Origin: Fodinibius salicampi
GTDB taxonomy: Bacteria > Bacteroidota > Rhodothermia > Balneolales > Balneolaceae
NCBI RefSeq assembly: GCF_039545095.1
Contig: NZ_BAABRS010000004.1
Span: forward strand, 186,001 to 250,000
Reading direction: 5' to 3'
DNA: 64,000 bases
Numbering within the stretch: position 1 is the first letter of the stretch; every line of letters begins with the position of its first letter. Both the position numbers and the translations under genes were made by a program. Positions 30,532-40,183 of this stretch are shown here, piece by piece. The notes below the pieces were generated by a model. The model saw only the letters and a program-made list of their open reading frames with translations. It was not told where the DNA came from and made no database searches.

Positions 30532-33018
30532 GTGAAGAAATTATTAAGCACACTTTTTGTACTCTGCTTTGTTGCATTTTCAGCATCAGCCCAGGATACT
30601 TCACCCGATAGTGTTTCGATAAATATCCAAAACCCAATGAATACAACGCCTCAGCAGTATGAAGTACTGGGGGTTGAAGTGGAGGGATTAACAACTTCCC
30701 GGGAGGAGTTTGTAATTGGAACCAGTGGACTTGAGGAAGGAAGCAGTATTACTATTCCCGGGCAGGATGTGGGAGATGCCATTAGAAGTCTGTATCAAAC
30801 AGGACTCTTTTCGAATATAGAAATTATTAAAACAGGGGAGAAAGGAAATGGTATTTACCTGAAAATTATTGTTCAGGAACAGCCCCGGCTTGAAAACTAT
30901 GAAATTCATGGAGTAAAGAGCTCAGAGCGGAGCGATATTAGAGAAAAGCTGTCTCTTGTTCCAGGCTATGCAGTGACAGAATCTTCTATTTCCCAGGCTA
31001 AGAGTGCCATAAAGCGCTATTATGAAGAGGAGGGATACTGGTATACCGAAATTGATGTGCAGCGCTCGGAATTGGATGAGACTCGCAATCGAATAACACT
31101 GGAGTTCCATATTAATCCGGGAGAGCGCTTAGAGGTAAAAGATATTACTTTCCATGGTAACGAAAAATTTGATGACCGGGCACTCCAGAAGTCATTGGGA
31201 ACTATTTCGGAAGATCGGTGGTGGAAGTTTTTCTCAAAGAAGCTTTATAAGGAAGATGAATTTGAAGAAGCCAAAAATAACTTAAGAAGCTTTTACCGGG
31301 AGCATGGCTTTCTCGATTTCCGGGTAACCTCCGACTCTGTCTATACTTTTCCTTATACCCAGCAAAGACTATATGTGCTTTCCAATCCCGCTGAAGGCTT
31401 AAAAGTTGATATTTCAGTATATGAAGGCCCTCAATATAAGGTGAGAGATATTAATTGGGAGGGAAATACTGTTTATACTGATGAGGAACTCACCCAGACA
31501 CTGGGCTTTGAAAAAGGGGAGGTCTTTAACCAGACAAAATTTAATACCAGACTTGAAATCAATCAGTCAGGTCCTGATGTAACCAGTCTCTACCAAGATA
31601 TTGGGTACCTGTTTTTCCGGGTAGAAGAAAATATTGAGGTGGTAGCGGAAGATTCAGTTGACCTCAATATGAGAATTTATGAAAATGAAATTGCCTACAT
31701 TGAGGAAGTTTCTTTTGTAGGGAATACCAAAACCCATGATGATATAGTTCGTCGAACCTTACGGACAGTACCCGGCCAGAAATATAGTCGTCAGAATATT
31801 ATTAGGACTATACGTGAACTAGGGCAGCTGGGCTATTTCCGACAGGATGCTATTGAACCAAACTTAGTTCCGGATCAGGAAAACCAAACGGTTGATATAA
31901 CCTACAATTTGGATGAATCCCAGAGTACCGACAATTTTGAGTTCTCCGGAGGATTTGGAGGCCGGGGTATCGGTTTGATTCTTTCAGCGAAGCTGAACTT
32001 TAATAACTTTTCCATACAGCGGGCGCTCAGGGGAGAAGGATGGAATCCTATTCCTTCCGGAGATGGTCAGAAGTTATCTCTTGGCGTTCAGGTTACCGGT
32101 AGTGGATACCAAAGTTACAGCCTTGGTTTCCAGGAGCCATGGCTTGGAGGTCGGCCGCTTTCGCTTGGGGTAAATACCAGTTACGACCTGATCAAATACC
32201 GCAGGTCAGATCAACGCAATGAACTCTTTTCAAGCAGTATATCGCTGGGAAGACGATTAGACTGGCCTGATGACTACTTTACCCATCGAAGTGTGTTATC
32301 CTATCAGCTGTATGATGTTGAGGGAGGAGCATCGTTCTTACCTGAAGGGGCTTCCAGTATTTTGAGTATTAAACAGATTTTAGAGCGTAATTCTACTGAT
32401 AATCAGATTTCCCCTACGACCGGTTCCAAGATTCAGCTTTCTGGTGAATTAGCTCCGCCATTACCTTCATTTGCACAATATTATAAGTTAAAGTCAAGCT
32501 ACCAGAACCACACAACATTGGTAGGTAAGTTGGTACTGACTAACACCGTTGAGTATGGTTATCTTGGGTATTTGAGTCAGGGCAAGCGCAGTGGTTTTCA
32601 GCGCTTTAAACTTGGAGGAACACAACTGCAGCAGCGGCAATCATTCCTGGATGATAATATTGATTTGCGTGGTTTCCCAGGTGGACAGAATGGATCTATT
32701 ACCGCTTTTCAAGATGGACAGAATGTAGGCGGGCGTTTGTATTCCAAATATTCTCTGGAGTTGCGTTATCCGGCCATTACTGAACAGCAGGCGCAGGTTT
32801 ATCCCTATGCTTTTATGGATGCTGGTAATGCATACCTGAATGTTGACCAATTTTCTCCCTTTGATGTAAAGCGTTCTGTTGGATTGGGAACGCGTATTTA
32901 TCTGCCGATATTAGGACTCGTTGATCTCAGTTACGGTTACCGCCTGGACGGAATACCCAATACTCGAGTGCAGCCGGGAGAATGGCAGTTCCTCTTTAAT
33001 ATTGGTGCACCTTTTTAA
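30532..33018 (+). CDS. bamA: Outer-membrane protein assembly factor BamA
   Basis: An 828-residue Omp85 protein, the core of the machine inserting beta-barrel proteins into the outer membrane. A signal peptide (about 1-20) is followed by five POTRA domains (about 42-440; each with a conserved GN or GVK turn, for example DITFHGNEKF, INWEGNTVY and VSFVGNTKTHDD). A C-terminal 16-strand barrel follows, with the conserved GGTQLQQR/RGFP lid segments and a final strand ending in phenylalanine. The start is GTG at 30532. The TAA overlaps the next ATG by one base (TAATG), coupling it to the Skp-like chaperones. Confidence 0.95.
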   Translation: MKKLLSTLFVLCFVAFSASAQDTSPDSVSINIQNPMNTTPQQYEVLGVEVEGLTTSREEFVIGTSGLEEGSSITIPGQDVGDAIRSLYQTGLFSNIEIIKTGEKGNGIYLKIIVQEQPRLENYEIHGVKSSERSDIREKLSLVPGYAVTESSISQAKSAIKRYYEEEGYWYTEIDVQRSELDETRNRITLEFHINPGERLEVKDITFHGNEKFDDRALQKSLGTISEDRWWKFFSKKLYKEDEFEEAKNNLRSFYREHGFLDFRVTSDSVYTFPYTQQRLYVLSNPAEGLKVDISVYEGPQYKVRDINWEGNTVYTDEELTQTLGFEKGEVFNQTKFNTRLEINQSGPDVTSLYQDIGYLFFRVEENIEVVAEDSVDLNMRIYENEIAYIEEVSFVGNTKTHDDIVRRTLRTVPGQKYSRQNIIRTIRELGQLGYFRQDAIEPNLVPDQENQTVDITYNLDESQSTDNFEFSGGFGGRGIGLILSAKLNFNNFSIQRALRGEGWNPIPSGDGQKLSLGVQVTGSGYQSYSLGFQEPWLGGRPLSLGVNTSYDLIKYRRSDQRNELFSSSISLGRRLDWPDDYFTHRSVLSYQLYDVEGGASFLPEGASSILSIKQILERNSTDNQISPTTGSKIQLSGELAPPLPSFAQYYKLKSSYQNHTTLVGKLVLTNTVEYGYLGYLSQGKRSGFQRFKLGGTQLQQRQSFLDDNIDLRGFPGGQNGSITAFQDGQNVGGRLYSKYSLELRYPAITEQQAQVYPYAFMDAGNAYLNVDQFSPFDVKRSVGLGTRIYLPILGLVDLSYGYRLDGIPNTRVQPGEWQFLFNIGAPF

Positions 33019-33566
33019 TGGTTAGGGTAAATACATATACTATACTTCTGGTTGTGTTATTATTTGGCAGTTTATCGATTGCCCATGGACAACAGCAGAA
33101 AATAGGATATGTAGATACCGACCAGATTTTATCAGAAATGCCTGAATATGAAGGGGTACAACAACAGCTGCAGGTGATAAGCTCCGAATGGAATAGCCAG
33201 CTGAAGAAAATGGAGGAGGAGATTAATCAGTTGAAGGAAGATTTTGAGTCCAGGGAGATTCTGTATACTGAGGAGCAGCGAGAACAAGTACAACAAAAAA
33301 TCCAAAAACTCGTTACTGAACGTGAGCAGTTTATGGATCAAAAGTTCGGTGAAGAAGGGGAATATTTTCAAAAACAGAAAGAATTATTAGAACCAATACA
33401 GCGCAAGGTTTTTGAGGCTGTAAATATTATAGCCAAACGTAATAATTTTGATTTTATATTCGATCGTGCACAAAATACCAACATGCTCTATGGTAACCAG
33501 GAATTTAATTTAAATGAAGAGGTACTACAAGAGCTGGGGCTTACGTTAAATGAGTCCAGCAATTAA
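33018..33566 (+). CDS. OmpH/Skp family periplasmic chaperone, copy 1
   Basis: A 182-residue Skp-like chaperone that holds unfolded outer-membrane proteins in the periplasm for BamA. A signal peptide covers about residues 1-24; IGYVDTDQILSEMPEY is the conserved opening strand. A long glutamine- and glutamate-rich coiled-coil arm runs from about 45 to 130, and a closing strand (NFDFIFDRAQNTNMLYG) completes the trimerisation body. Translation is coupled to bamA. It is the first of three tandem paralogues. Confidence 0.9.
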   Translation: MVRVNTYTILLVVLLFGSLSIAHGQQQKIGYVDTDQILSEMPEYEGVQQQLQVISSEWNSQLKKMEEEINQLKEDFESREILYTEEQREQVQQKIQKLVTEREQFMDQKFGEEGEYFQKQKELLEPIQRKVFEAVNIIAKRNNFDFIFDRAQNTNMLYGNQEFNLNEEVLQELGLTLNESSN

Positions 33567-33606
33567 TATAAATTGTTAGTATTATCACACGCTTTAACAA
33601 AATAGA

Positions 33607-34164
33607 ATGTTAAAAAAGATTGATTCAATGATTAGAAAAATACTAAGTACAGCTTGCCTGTTTCTTTTTCTTTTAAGTACAACGGCTTACGGGCAGTTGA
33701 AAGTCGGATATATGAGTACCCAGGAGGTTCTAAGTGAACATCCCCAGCGCTCAGAAGTAGAACAGCAACTGAATAGCTTTATAAAAGAGAAAAGAGGAGA
33801 ACTGGAAAATCGGATTGCTAATTTCCAGGATCAGGTTGCTGAGTACCAGGAGAATCAGGGAAATATGACTGATCAGCAAATTCAGCAAAGAGAGCAGGAA
33901 CTTTCTGAGTTAGAAGGAGAAATACAGCAGTTTCAGCAAACCATACAAGGACAAATTCAAGAGCGTCGATCCCAGCTGCTTAATCCGTTGTATGAAGCTA
34001 TGGATCAGGCGATTGCTGAGGTAGCGGAAAGTAATAACCTTGATTTTGTACTCAATGAGGCGACAAATAGTGGAGATAACGTGATCTACTATGCTGCTGA
34101 TCAACAGTTGGATATTACTCAGCAGGTGATTGAACATATTAATGAGAATGCGACACAGAACTAA
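33607..34164 (+). CDS. OmpH/Skp family periplasmic chaperone, copy 2
   Basis: A 185-residue paralogue of the preceding chaperone. Signal peptide (about residues 8-29 from the first ATG; an internal ATG at residue 8 is an alternative start), opening strand LKVGYMSTQEVLSEHP, coiled-coil arm about 45-120 rich in glutamine (QQIQQREQELSE), and the closing NNLDFVLNEATNSGDNVIYY strand pair. It shares the closing NSGDNVIYY/NGDVILLY pattern with copy 3 more than with copy 1, so copies 2 and 3 look like the more recent duplication. Confidence 0.9.
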   Translation: MLKKIDSMIRKILSTACLFLFLLSTTAYGQLKVGYMSTQEVLSEHPQRSEVEQQLNSFIKEKRGELENRIANFQDQVAEYQENQGNMTDQQIQQREQELSELEGEIQQFQQTIQGQIQERRSQLLNPLYEAMDQAIAEVAESNNLDFVLNEATNSGDNVIYYAADQQLDITQQVIEHINENATQN

Positions 34165-34186
34165 CACAGAATCTAACTTTAGAACT

Positions 34187-34738
34187 ATGATTAAACGAAT
34201 ACTACCAGTTTTATTTATTTTTCTTTTAGTCGGTGGGTTTTCTAATACCTCCTTTGCTCAAGTCCAGAATGACGATTTAACAATCGGATATGTAGATCCT
34301 CAGGCAATTCTGAGTAAAATGCCGGAGATGAAAGCCGTTCAACAACGGCTCCAGAATTTTATGGAAAGCAAACGAGAAGAGTTTGCTTCTAAACAGGAGG
34401 AGTACCAGCAGAAAGTAGCTGAGTATCAAGATAAAGAATCGGTTATATCCGAAGATGCCAAGCAACAGGAAGAAGAACGTTTGGGACAAATGGGGGCAGA
34501 ACTTCAACAGTATCAGTCCCAGCTTCAGCAAGAGATCCAGCAAAAACAGCAAGAATTAGTGGGACCTCTGTTAGACCAAATTGATTCTGCTATTAATACA
34601 GTGGCTAATGAAAGGGGACTTTCTTATGTGTTGAACACGACGACCAGTAATGGAGACGTAATCCTTCTCTATGTTTCTGATGAAGCACAACAGCAATATG
34701 ATATAACGGATGAAGTGATGGATGAGCTGGATATGTAG
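34187..34738 (+). CDS. OmpH/Skp family periplasmic chaperone, copy 3
   Basis: The third Skp-like chaperone in a row, 183 residues from the ATG at 34187. I chose that start because it opens the signal peptide (MIKRILPVLFIFLLVGG), whereas the in-frame ATG at 34130 would overlap copy 2 by 35 bases and add 19 polar residues. The body matches the family: IGYVDPQAILSKMPEM, a glutamine-rich coiled-coil arm of about 80 residues, and LSYVLNTTTSNGDVILLY. A strong terminator lies 27 bases after the stop, ending the bamA transcript. Confidence 0.9.
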   Translation: MIKRILPVLFIFLLVGGFSNTSFAQVQNDDLTIGYVDPQAILSKMPEMKAVQQRLQNFMESKREEFASKQEEYQQKVAEYQDKESVISEDAKQQEEERLGQMGAELQQYQSQLQQEIQQKQQELVGPLLDQIDSAINTVANERGLSYVLNTTTSNGDVILLYVSDEAQQQYDITDEVMDELDM

Positions 34739-34764
34739 GCTCATCTGATTCTCTTAATTTTCTC

Positions 34765-34797
34765 AAAAGGCGGCCTGTAAAACAGGCTGCCTTTTTT
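34765..34797 (+). terminator. Bidirectional terminator between skp copy 3 and VWA gene
   Basis: AAAAGGCGGCCTGT (34765-34778), loop AAA, then ACAGGCTGCCTTTT (34782-34795) and more T: a 14-bp stem with a single G-T wobble. The A- and T-runs on both sides suit both strands, and the minus-strand VWA stop codon lies inside the T-tract. Confidence 0.9.
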
Positions 34798-35908
34798 ATT
34801 TGACTCTTCTTTTACGGTTGCGGATGTAGTCTTCAAAAATATATCCGCCCAGATTATCCAATGATGCAAAGTATGCCCGACCTTTATTAGCTTCGGTTAG
34901 CTCGCGGACAAAATTCTGAAGGTACGGATCCCGGGCAATCATAAATGTTGTTATATCAATTTTATCGCGACGGCACTTCACGGCTTCATCCAGCACCTTA
35001 TTGACAATCTTGCGATCCAGTCCAACGCTATTTTTGTACAGCCGACCATTTTCTATGATACATGAGGGTTTGCCATCTGTGATCATAAATATTTGCTTGT
35101 TGGCATATTTACGGCGGTGTAAAATATGTCTGGCCATCTGCAGCGCTTGTTGAGTGTTGGTATGGTAGGGACCAACCTTGAGATAAGGAAGGTCCTCGAT
35201 ACCTACTTTCCAAGCCTCATTGCCAAAGGCTACGATATCAAGCGAATCATTAGCGTAATTATTGAGAATAAGTTCAGAAAGGGCCATAGCTACTTTTTTA
35301 GCTGGTGTGATGCGATCTTCGCCGTATAAGACCATGGAGTGGCTTAAATCAATGAGTAAGACGGTAGCCACAGAAGTATGATGATCGGTATTATGTACCC
35401 TGATATCCCTTTCTTTCAAATCCATCTGATCGATGCTACTATGCTTAAACATATTCATCATCGTGCCAACACTATCAATATTGGTTAAGTCATCTCCCTG
35501 CTGCCATTGGCGTGTTTCCGGTTGGCGCTCGAGTCCCTCTCCCGTATGATCAGTCTTGTGCCTCCCTGCCGCTCCTTTGTCAAGATGTTTGAAAATTTCT
35601 TCGAGTGAATGTTTCCGAAGACTTCGCTCTGCCTTTCGGGTAATGACGAGCATATTTTCTTCTTGGTCTTGCTCTATATACCCCCTTTCTTTGAGTTCGT
35701 CTACGAAATCATCCAGATCAAAATCATCAAATTGGTTTGTAATACCATATTCGTCATCAATATCAGCCATCCAACGCAAAGCCTGAGAGACGTCTCCGCT
35801 TGCTATGGTAAGCAACTCCTCAAATAAATCCATGAGGGTATCAAAAGGAGACTGATTAGGTGATTTTTTATCTATATTGGGATTCCATTCTCGATACTTG
35901 AAATGCAT
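34796..35908 (-). CDS. VWA domain protein
   Basis: About 370 residues from the likely start at 35908 (MHFKYREWNP; the reading extends to 35956 without good N-terminal sequence). An acidic, helical N-terminal half (about 1-170) is followed by a von Willebrand A domain with a MIDAS motif, LLIDLSHSM (DxSxS), the second metal-loop threonine in HTNTQQALQMA, and ITDGKPSC. It resembles cytoplasmic VWA proteins that work with MoxR-type AAA ATPases, but no moxR lies nearby. The partner and role are unknown. It is divergent from rnhB. Confidence 0.8.
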   Translation of the reverse strand: MHFKYREWNPNIDKKSPNQSPFDTLMDLFEELLTIASGDVSQALRWMADIDDEYGITNQFDDFDLDDFVDELKERGYIEQDQEENMLVITRKAERSLRKHSLEEIFKHLDKGAAGRHKTDHTGEGLERQPETRQWQQGDDLTNIDSVGTMMNMFKHSSIDQMDLKERDIRVHNTDHHTSVATVLLIDLSHSMVLYGEDRITPAKKVAMALSELILNNYANDSLDIVAFGNEAWKVGIEDLPYLKVGPYHTNTQQALQMARHILHRRKYANKQIFMITDGKPSCIIENGRLYKNSVGLDRKIVNKVLDEAVKCRRDKIDITTFMIARDPYLQNFVRELTEANKGRAYFASLDNLGGYIFEDYIRNRKRRVK

Positions 35909-35973
35909 GGCAAAAACATTGACTTTAGCAGGAGTATAGAGAAAACATACAGACAATAAAATTAATTCATTGG

Positions 35974-36618
35974 ATGGCAGAAAATAAAGTGCAAAATATA
36001 GATCGCCTTCAATTTGAGCGCCAGCTTTGGTCAGAAGGGTTTGATAGAGTTATGGGGCTGGATGAAGTGGGACGAGGATGCCTTGCAGGACCTGTAGTAG
36101 CAGGAGGAGTTATTTTTAAACCGGGAACCTTTGTTGAGGAAATTCGGGATAGCAAAACTATTTCCCTGAAAGAAAGAATGTCGTTGACTGAGAAGATAAA
36201 AGAACTCGCTTCTTTTTGGACTGTTCAATGGTGTATGCCGGCCGAGATCGATGAACTGAATATATTACATGCATCTATTAAAGCAATGCACCGGTGCACT
36301 GAAGCAAAAAAAGCCCGGCCGGATTATCTGTTGGTAGATGGAAACCGATTTAGCGCGGGACTGTGTCCGCATAAATGTTTGGTCAAAGGAGATGACCGTT
36401 CGATGAGTATTGCAGCTGCTTCTATTATTGCCAAGGTTTTCAGAGATAAATGGATGATTGAATTACATAAGGAGTATCCTTATTACGGCTGGGATACCAA
36501 TGTGGGTTATCCTACAGCCCAACATTACAGTGGACTGGAGGAGTATGGCTATACAGAATATCATCGGCAAAGCTTTAAATTGCGTACAGACAAGGAAGTA
36601 ATGCTGGAGGAAACTTAG
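35974..36618 (+). CDS. rnhB: Ribonuclease HII
   Basis: A 214-residue RNase H2 that nicks RNA in RNA-DNA hybrids and at single ribonucleotides. The metal-binding set is visible: D30-E31 in GLDEVGRGCLAGPVVAGG, D122 in LLVDGNRF, and the KGDD segment (D140/D141) with SIAAASIIAKVFRD. The length and the C-terminal YPYYGWDTNVGYPTAQH segment are normal. It converges on rodA with 2 bases between the stops. Confidence 0.96.
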   Translation: MAENKVQNIDRLQFERQLWSEGFDRVMGLDEVGRGCLAGPVVAGGVIFKPGTFVEEIRDSKTISLKERMSLTEKIKELASFWTVQWCMPAEIDELNILHASIKAMHRCTEAKKARPDYLLVDGNRFSAGLCPHKCLVKGDDRSMSIAAASIIAKVFRDKWMIELHKEYPYYGWDTNVGYPTAQHYSGLEEYGYTEYHRQSFKLRTDKEVMLEET

Positions 36619-36620
36619 AA

Positions 36621-37871
36621 TTAGCGATAGATGCTGAATTGTCGCTTATAGTAATCGAGGTTTAGACATATTCCCAGCATAAGGGTGTTCGTAATAAGTG
36701 CTGATCCCCCGTAGCTAATAAAGGGTAGGGGAACACCGATGACAGGGATAAGCGCCGTTGCCGAACCTACATTGATGAAGAAATGAGTAAAGAATATAGT
36801 GGCAACCCCCACCATTACAAGTTGTGCAAATGGATGCTTATGGGTCGCTGCAGCTTTTAATAAAAGCAAGGTAAATCCGAGTAGGAGTAGCACAACTATT
36901 CCAGCTCCTATAAATCCAAATTCTTCAGCAATAACGCAAAATATAAAATCTGTCCACTGCTCCGGAAGAAACCGAAGCTGGGTTTGGGTTCCTTCCATGA
37001 ATCCTTTTCCGTATACGCCACCCGAACCAATAGCGGTTTTAGCCTGTATGATGTTCCATCCAGCGCCCTGTGGATCAAAAGAGGGATCGGTAAAGGCTTC
37101 TATACGTGCACGTTGGTGGGGCTGTAATATTTGAAAGAGGGCAACCTGAACCCCAATCACAAGGAGAATACCGGTGGCGAAGGAAGTAAATGTAAGCCAA
37201 GTGCTTCGCTGAAGCATAAAGACCAGCAGGGTTAATACTACAGCGGCAAGAATCCCCCAGTACCAGCTAATTATGCTTACATAGCCAATGATTGCAGGAG
37301 AGATAATAAACAGGGATATCCCATAAGGTAGACCCGACCAGAAAAGTACAACGGGAATAAGCGCCAAAAATATGATGGCCGTACCGGTATCGTTCTGAAG
37401 GAAAACAAGTACTGTGGGGACGAGGATAATCAGTACAGTGGTAACGGCTGTCTTAAGATTATCAGCAGAAATATTACGTCGGCTGGTCAGGTAGCTGGCG
37501 ACAGCAAGCACAGTCGCTATTTTCATTAATTCGCTTGACTGCAGGTTAACAGGTCCTAATACCAACCAGCTTTTGGCTCCATTAACCTCCCGGCCAATAA
37601 ACAGGGTAAGAATCATCAGCAGCAGTCCAATAGCATAAAAAACAAATGCTCCTTCTTGAAAGGTACGCGGATTTATATATTGAAGTCCCACCAGAATTCC
37701 CAGGCCGATACCAAATGCCACTAATTGCTTATAGAAGTTGATTTGTATGTAACCAGGCAGGAATTCAGCCACTGGGCCCTGAGTAGCACTATAAATGGCT
37801 ACCAGGCCAACTACTACAAGGCCGATCCATAAAGTGCCAAGAGACCAGTTATATTCTCCAAAACGATTCAT
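36621..37871 (-). CDS. rodA: Rod-shape SEDS peptidoglycan polymerase RodA
   Basis: A 416-residue polytopic SEDS glycosyltransferase that polymerises lipid II for lateral wall growth together with PBP2. About ten membrane helices are present, with the SEDS signatures PGYIQINFYKQ, GAKSWLVLGPVNLQSSELMK, LQNDTGTA, QAKTAIGSGGVYGKGF, FIFCVIAEEFGFIG and IPVIGVPLPFISYGGS. It is the last gene of the mre operon and starts 3 bases after the stop of its partner mrdA, consistent with a RodA-PBP2 complex. Confidence 0.95.
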   Translation of the reverse strand: MNRFGEYNWSLGTLWIGLVVVGLVAIYSATQGPVAEFLPGYIQINFYKQLVAFGIGLGILVGLQYINPRTFQEGAFVFYAIGLLLMILTLFIGREVNGAKSWLVLGPVNLQSSELMKIATVLAVASYLTSRRNISADNLKTAVTTVLIILVPTVLVFLQNDTGTAIIFLALIPVVLFWSGLPYGISLFIISPAIIGYVSIISWYWGILAAVVLTLLVFMLQRSTWLTFTSFATGILLVIGVQVALFQILQPHQRARIEAFTDPSFDPQGAGWNIIQAKTAIGSGGVYGKGFMEGTQTQLRFLPEQWTDFIFCVIAEEFGFIGAGIVVLLLLGFTLLLLKAAATHKHPFAQLVMVGVATIFFTHFFINVGSATALIPVIGVPLPFISYGGSALITNTLMLGICLNLDYYKRQFSIYR

Positions 37872-37874
37872 TTT

Positions 37875-39701
37875 TTAATTGTTTTCGGGTCTTGGTTCAA
37901 AATTCATCACGTAATCGTACACATGGGAGCGACCAATTTCTCCATTGATATACTGTTCTACCATTAATGAAGCTATGGGTGCAGCTGATATAGAGCCATA
38001 ACCAGCGTTCTCAACAAGTACTGCTACAGCAATTTGAGGGTTTTCTACGGGAGCGAAACAAATAAACCATCCGTGATCCTGTCCATGTGGATTTTGGGCT
38101 GTACCGGTTTTCCCGGCAACAGCTATACTATCTAAGTCTGCGTAGTACCTCCCGCTACCCTCCGTAACTACTCTTCGCATACCATCTTTAATGACCGCCA
38201 ATTCACTTTCATCGACCCAACTTATTTTTGTTGTATCTGTATTGGGATATATAACCCTTCCATTTGGTTCCCGAATGGATTGTACAAAGTGGGGTTTGAT
38301 GGCATAACCGCCGTTTGCAATTTGTGCCGCTACGGTAGCCATTTGAAGCGGTGACGCAGCCATGAATCCCTGTCCAATACCGAGGCTAAGCTGGTCGCCT
38401 ATGCCCCAGGTACCTTCACCAAGGGTATTGTTTAAGTACGAGCTGTCGGGTAAAATACCAGACGTTTCACTGGGTAGGTCGATGCCGGTGGGGCGACCAA
38501 GGCCAAAGGACGAAGCTAACTCATTCCATCGATCAATGCTATGGGAGCGTACCATTTCATCCATTAGCCAGAAAAAGAAGGTATTGCTGGACTCTTGGAT
38601 AGCTTTGCCAATATTGTATTGTCCCGGGTCAGCTAAATCGTTATATCGTCGTCCCCTTGAGTAATAACCCGGATTATAAATAGTTGTTTGTGGAGTAATT
38701 ACCTCCATCTCCATTCCCATAAGACCCATAAGGGGTTTAAAGGTAGATCCGGGCGGTTGCGCACTTGAAGTCGAACGGTTGAAAAGAGGGTTTAAAGTAT
38801 CAGCATTTATACTTTGCCAGTAATCAGCATCTATTCTACCCGCTAGGCGTCTTATATCAAATTCCGGAGCACTGGTCATGCTCAGGATGCTCCCATCCTG
38901 GGGGTCAATAGCAATAGCTGCTCCTTTCTTTCCTTCCATGAGCTCCTCAGCCAATAGCTGCAGATCTGTATCGAGGGAAGTATGCAAATCAGCTCCTTTT
39001 TGAGGCGCTTCATCCATAGATCCATTTTGATAGGATCCAAGATTTTGACCCATCGCATTGACCAGAATATATTCTGTCCCTTCTTTTCCTCTGAGTTGGG
39101 ATTCATAGCTCTTTTCAAGGCCGGTTTTGCCGATTTTATCTCCCAGATGATAACTATCCTTGGCCAGGTACTCTTCCTGGGAGACTTCCCGGAGGTAACC
39201 CAGTACATGAGAAGCTCGAAGACTGTCAATAGGATAGTGACGCTTGCTTTCAATTTGATGGCCAATGCCCGGTAACTGCCAGATGTTTTCCTGAATTATT
39301 GAGAAGGTTTCAAAATTAATTTCAGTAAACAGCCGGGATGCCCGATGCCAAGAATATGAGCGGGCTTCCTCTACGCGTTTTCTTACCTCCTCAACAGGTA
39401 TATCTAATAATCTTGCGAGAATGGGAGTGTTTTCATCCTTATAACTGGAAGGAATAATAGTAATAGAATAAATGGGCTCATTTTCTACTAATAGTTTCCC
39501 ATTACGATCATATATAAGACCACGCGCTGGATTGACAATCTGTTGTCGCAGGGCATTTTCCCGGCTTAGCGGATCATAGGTATCATATTCCAATATTTGA
39601 AGCTGGAAAAGACGTCCTAGAATTATCAGCCCCAAAACGATAATGATACCCATCAAAACGCGAATGGATATATGGCTGCGCTTTTTCTTCTGATATTGCA
39701 T
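37875..39701 (-). CDS. mrdA: Penicillin-binding protein 2 (elongasome transpeptidase)
   Basis: A 608-residue class B PBP, the DD-transpeptidase that crosslinks wall made by RodA. An N-terminal membrane anchor (about 14-33) is followed by the pedestal domain (NPARGLIYDRNG at about 57-68). The transpeptidase domain has the SxxK motif S319-TFK, the SxN motif S371-SN and KTG at 531-533. These three show an intact active site. Typical of the MreBCD-PBP2-RodA operon. Confidence 0.96.
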   Translation of the reverse strand: MQYQKKKRSHISIRVLMGIIIVLGLIILGRLFQLQILEYDTYDPLSRENALRQQIVNPARGLIYDRNGKLLVENEPIYSITIIPSSYKDENTPILARLLDIPVEEVRKRVEEARSYSWHRASRLFTEINFETFSIIQENIWQLPGIGHQIESKRHYPIDSLRASHVLGYLREVSQEEYLAKDSYHLGDKIGKTGLEKSYESQLRGKEGTEYILVNAMGQNLGSYQNGSMDEAPQKGADLHTSLDTDLQLLAEELMEGKKGAAIAIDPQDGSILSMTSAPEFDIRRLAGRIDADYWQSINADTLNPLFNRSTSSAQPPGSTFKPLMGLMGMEMEVITPQTTIYNPGYYSRGRRYNDLADPGQYNIGKAIQESSNTFFFWLMDEMVRSHSIDRWNELASSFGLGRPTGIDLPSETSGILPDSSYLNNTLGEGTWGIGDQLSLGIGQGFMAASPLQMATVAAQIANGGYAIKPHFVQSIREPNGRVIYPNTDTTKISWVDESELAVIKDGMRRVVTEGSGRYYADLDSIAVAGKTGTAQNPHGQDHGWFICFAPVENPQIAVAVLVENAGYGSISAAPIASLMVEQYINGEIGRSHVYDYVMNFEPRPENN

Positions 39702-39709
39702 GAATGGTA

Positions 39710-40183
39710 CTACTTATTAGTTCTGAACATATAGAAAAGAGCTGCTACTATAGCTGAATATAAGCTACTTCCAAGTAGGTAAGCTCCAAAAAGTGTTTCT
39801 GCCGTGTAATTCTGGATAAAGATGTTCAACCCCAAAAAAATAAGATTATGGAAAAGAGCGGCAAGTGCAACAGTAATAACGACTTGTCCAACACTTAATT
39901 GTGTTTTATGATCTTTAGGAATAAATCGATGAACGATATATATAAGCAATGTTTTAGAAAACATATTGAGCCCCCAAACATCAAGCAGAGCATCCTGCAG
40001 AAATCCCAAAGAAGCCCCCATCAGCAGAGCTGCTGTTCTGTTTTCCTTACTCATATACCAGACCAGGAATATAAGAACAAGATCAGGATATGCTTCAAAA
40101 ATAGTTAAATGCCGAAATAGCACAAGCTGAAGAATCAGGAAGACAAGTCCTATGCCGATATGTTTAAGCCGCCTTCCGGTCAT
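39710..40183 (-). CDS. mreD: Rod shape-determining membrane protein MreD
   Basis: A 157-residue inner-membrane protein with about five hydrophobic helices and little soluble sequence, of the size and position expected for MreD. The conserved features are weak, as is usual for this family (YPDLVLIFLVWYMS, GFLQDALLD). The start overlaps the stop of mreC by 4 bases. The assignment rests mainly on synteny between mreC and mrdA. Confidence 0.88.
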   Translation of the reverse strand: MTGRRLKHIGIGLVFLILQLVLFRHLTIFEAYPDLVLIFLVWYMSKENRTAALLMGASLGFLQDALLDVWGLNMFSKTLLIYIVHRFIPKDHKTQLSVGQVVITVALAALFHNLIFLGLNIFIQNYTAETLFGAYLLGSSLYSAIVAALFYMFRTNK

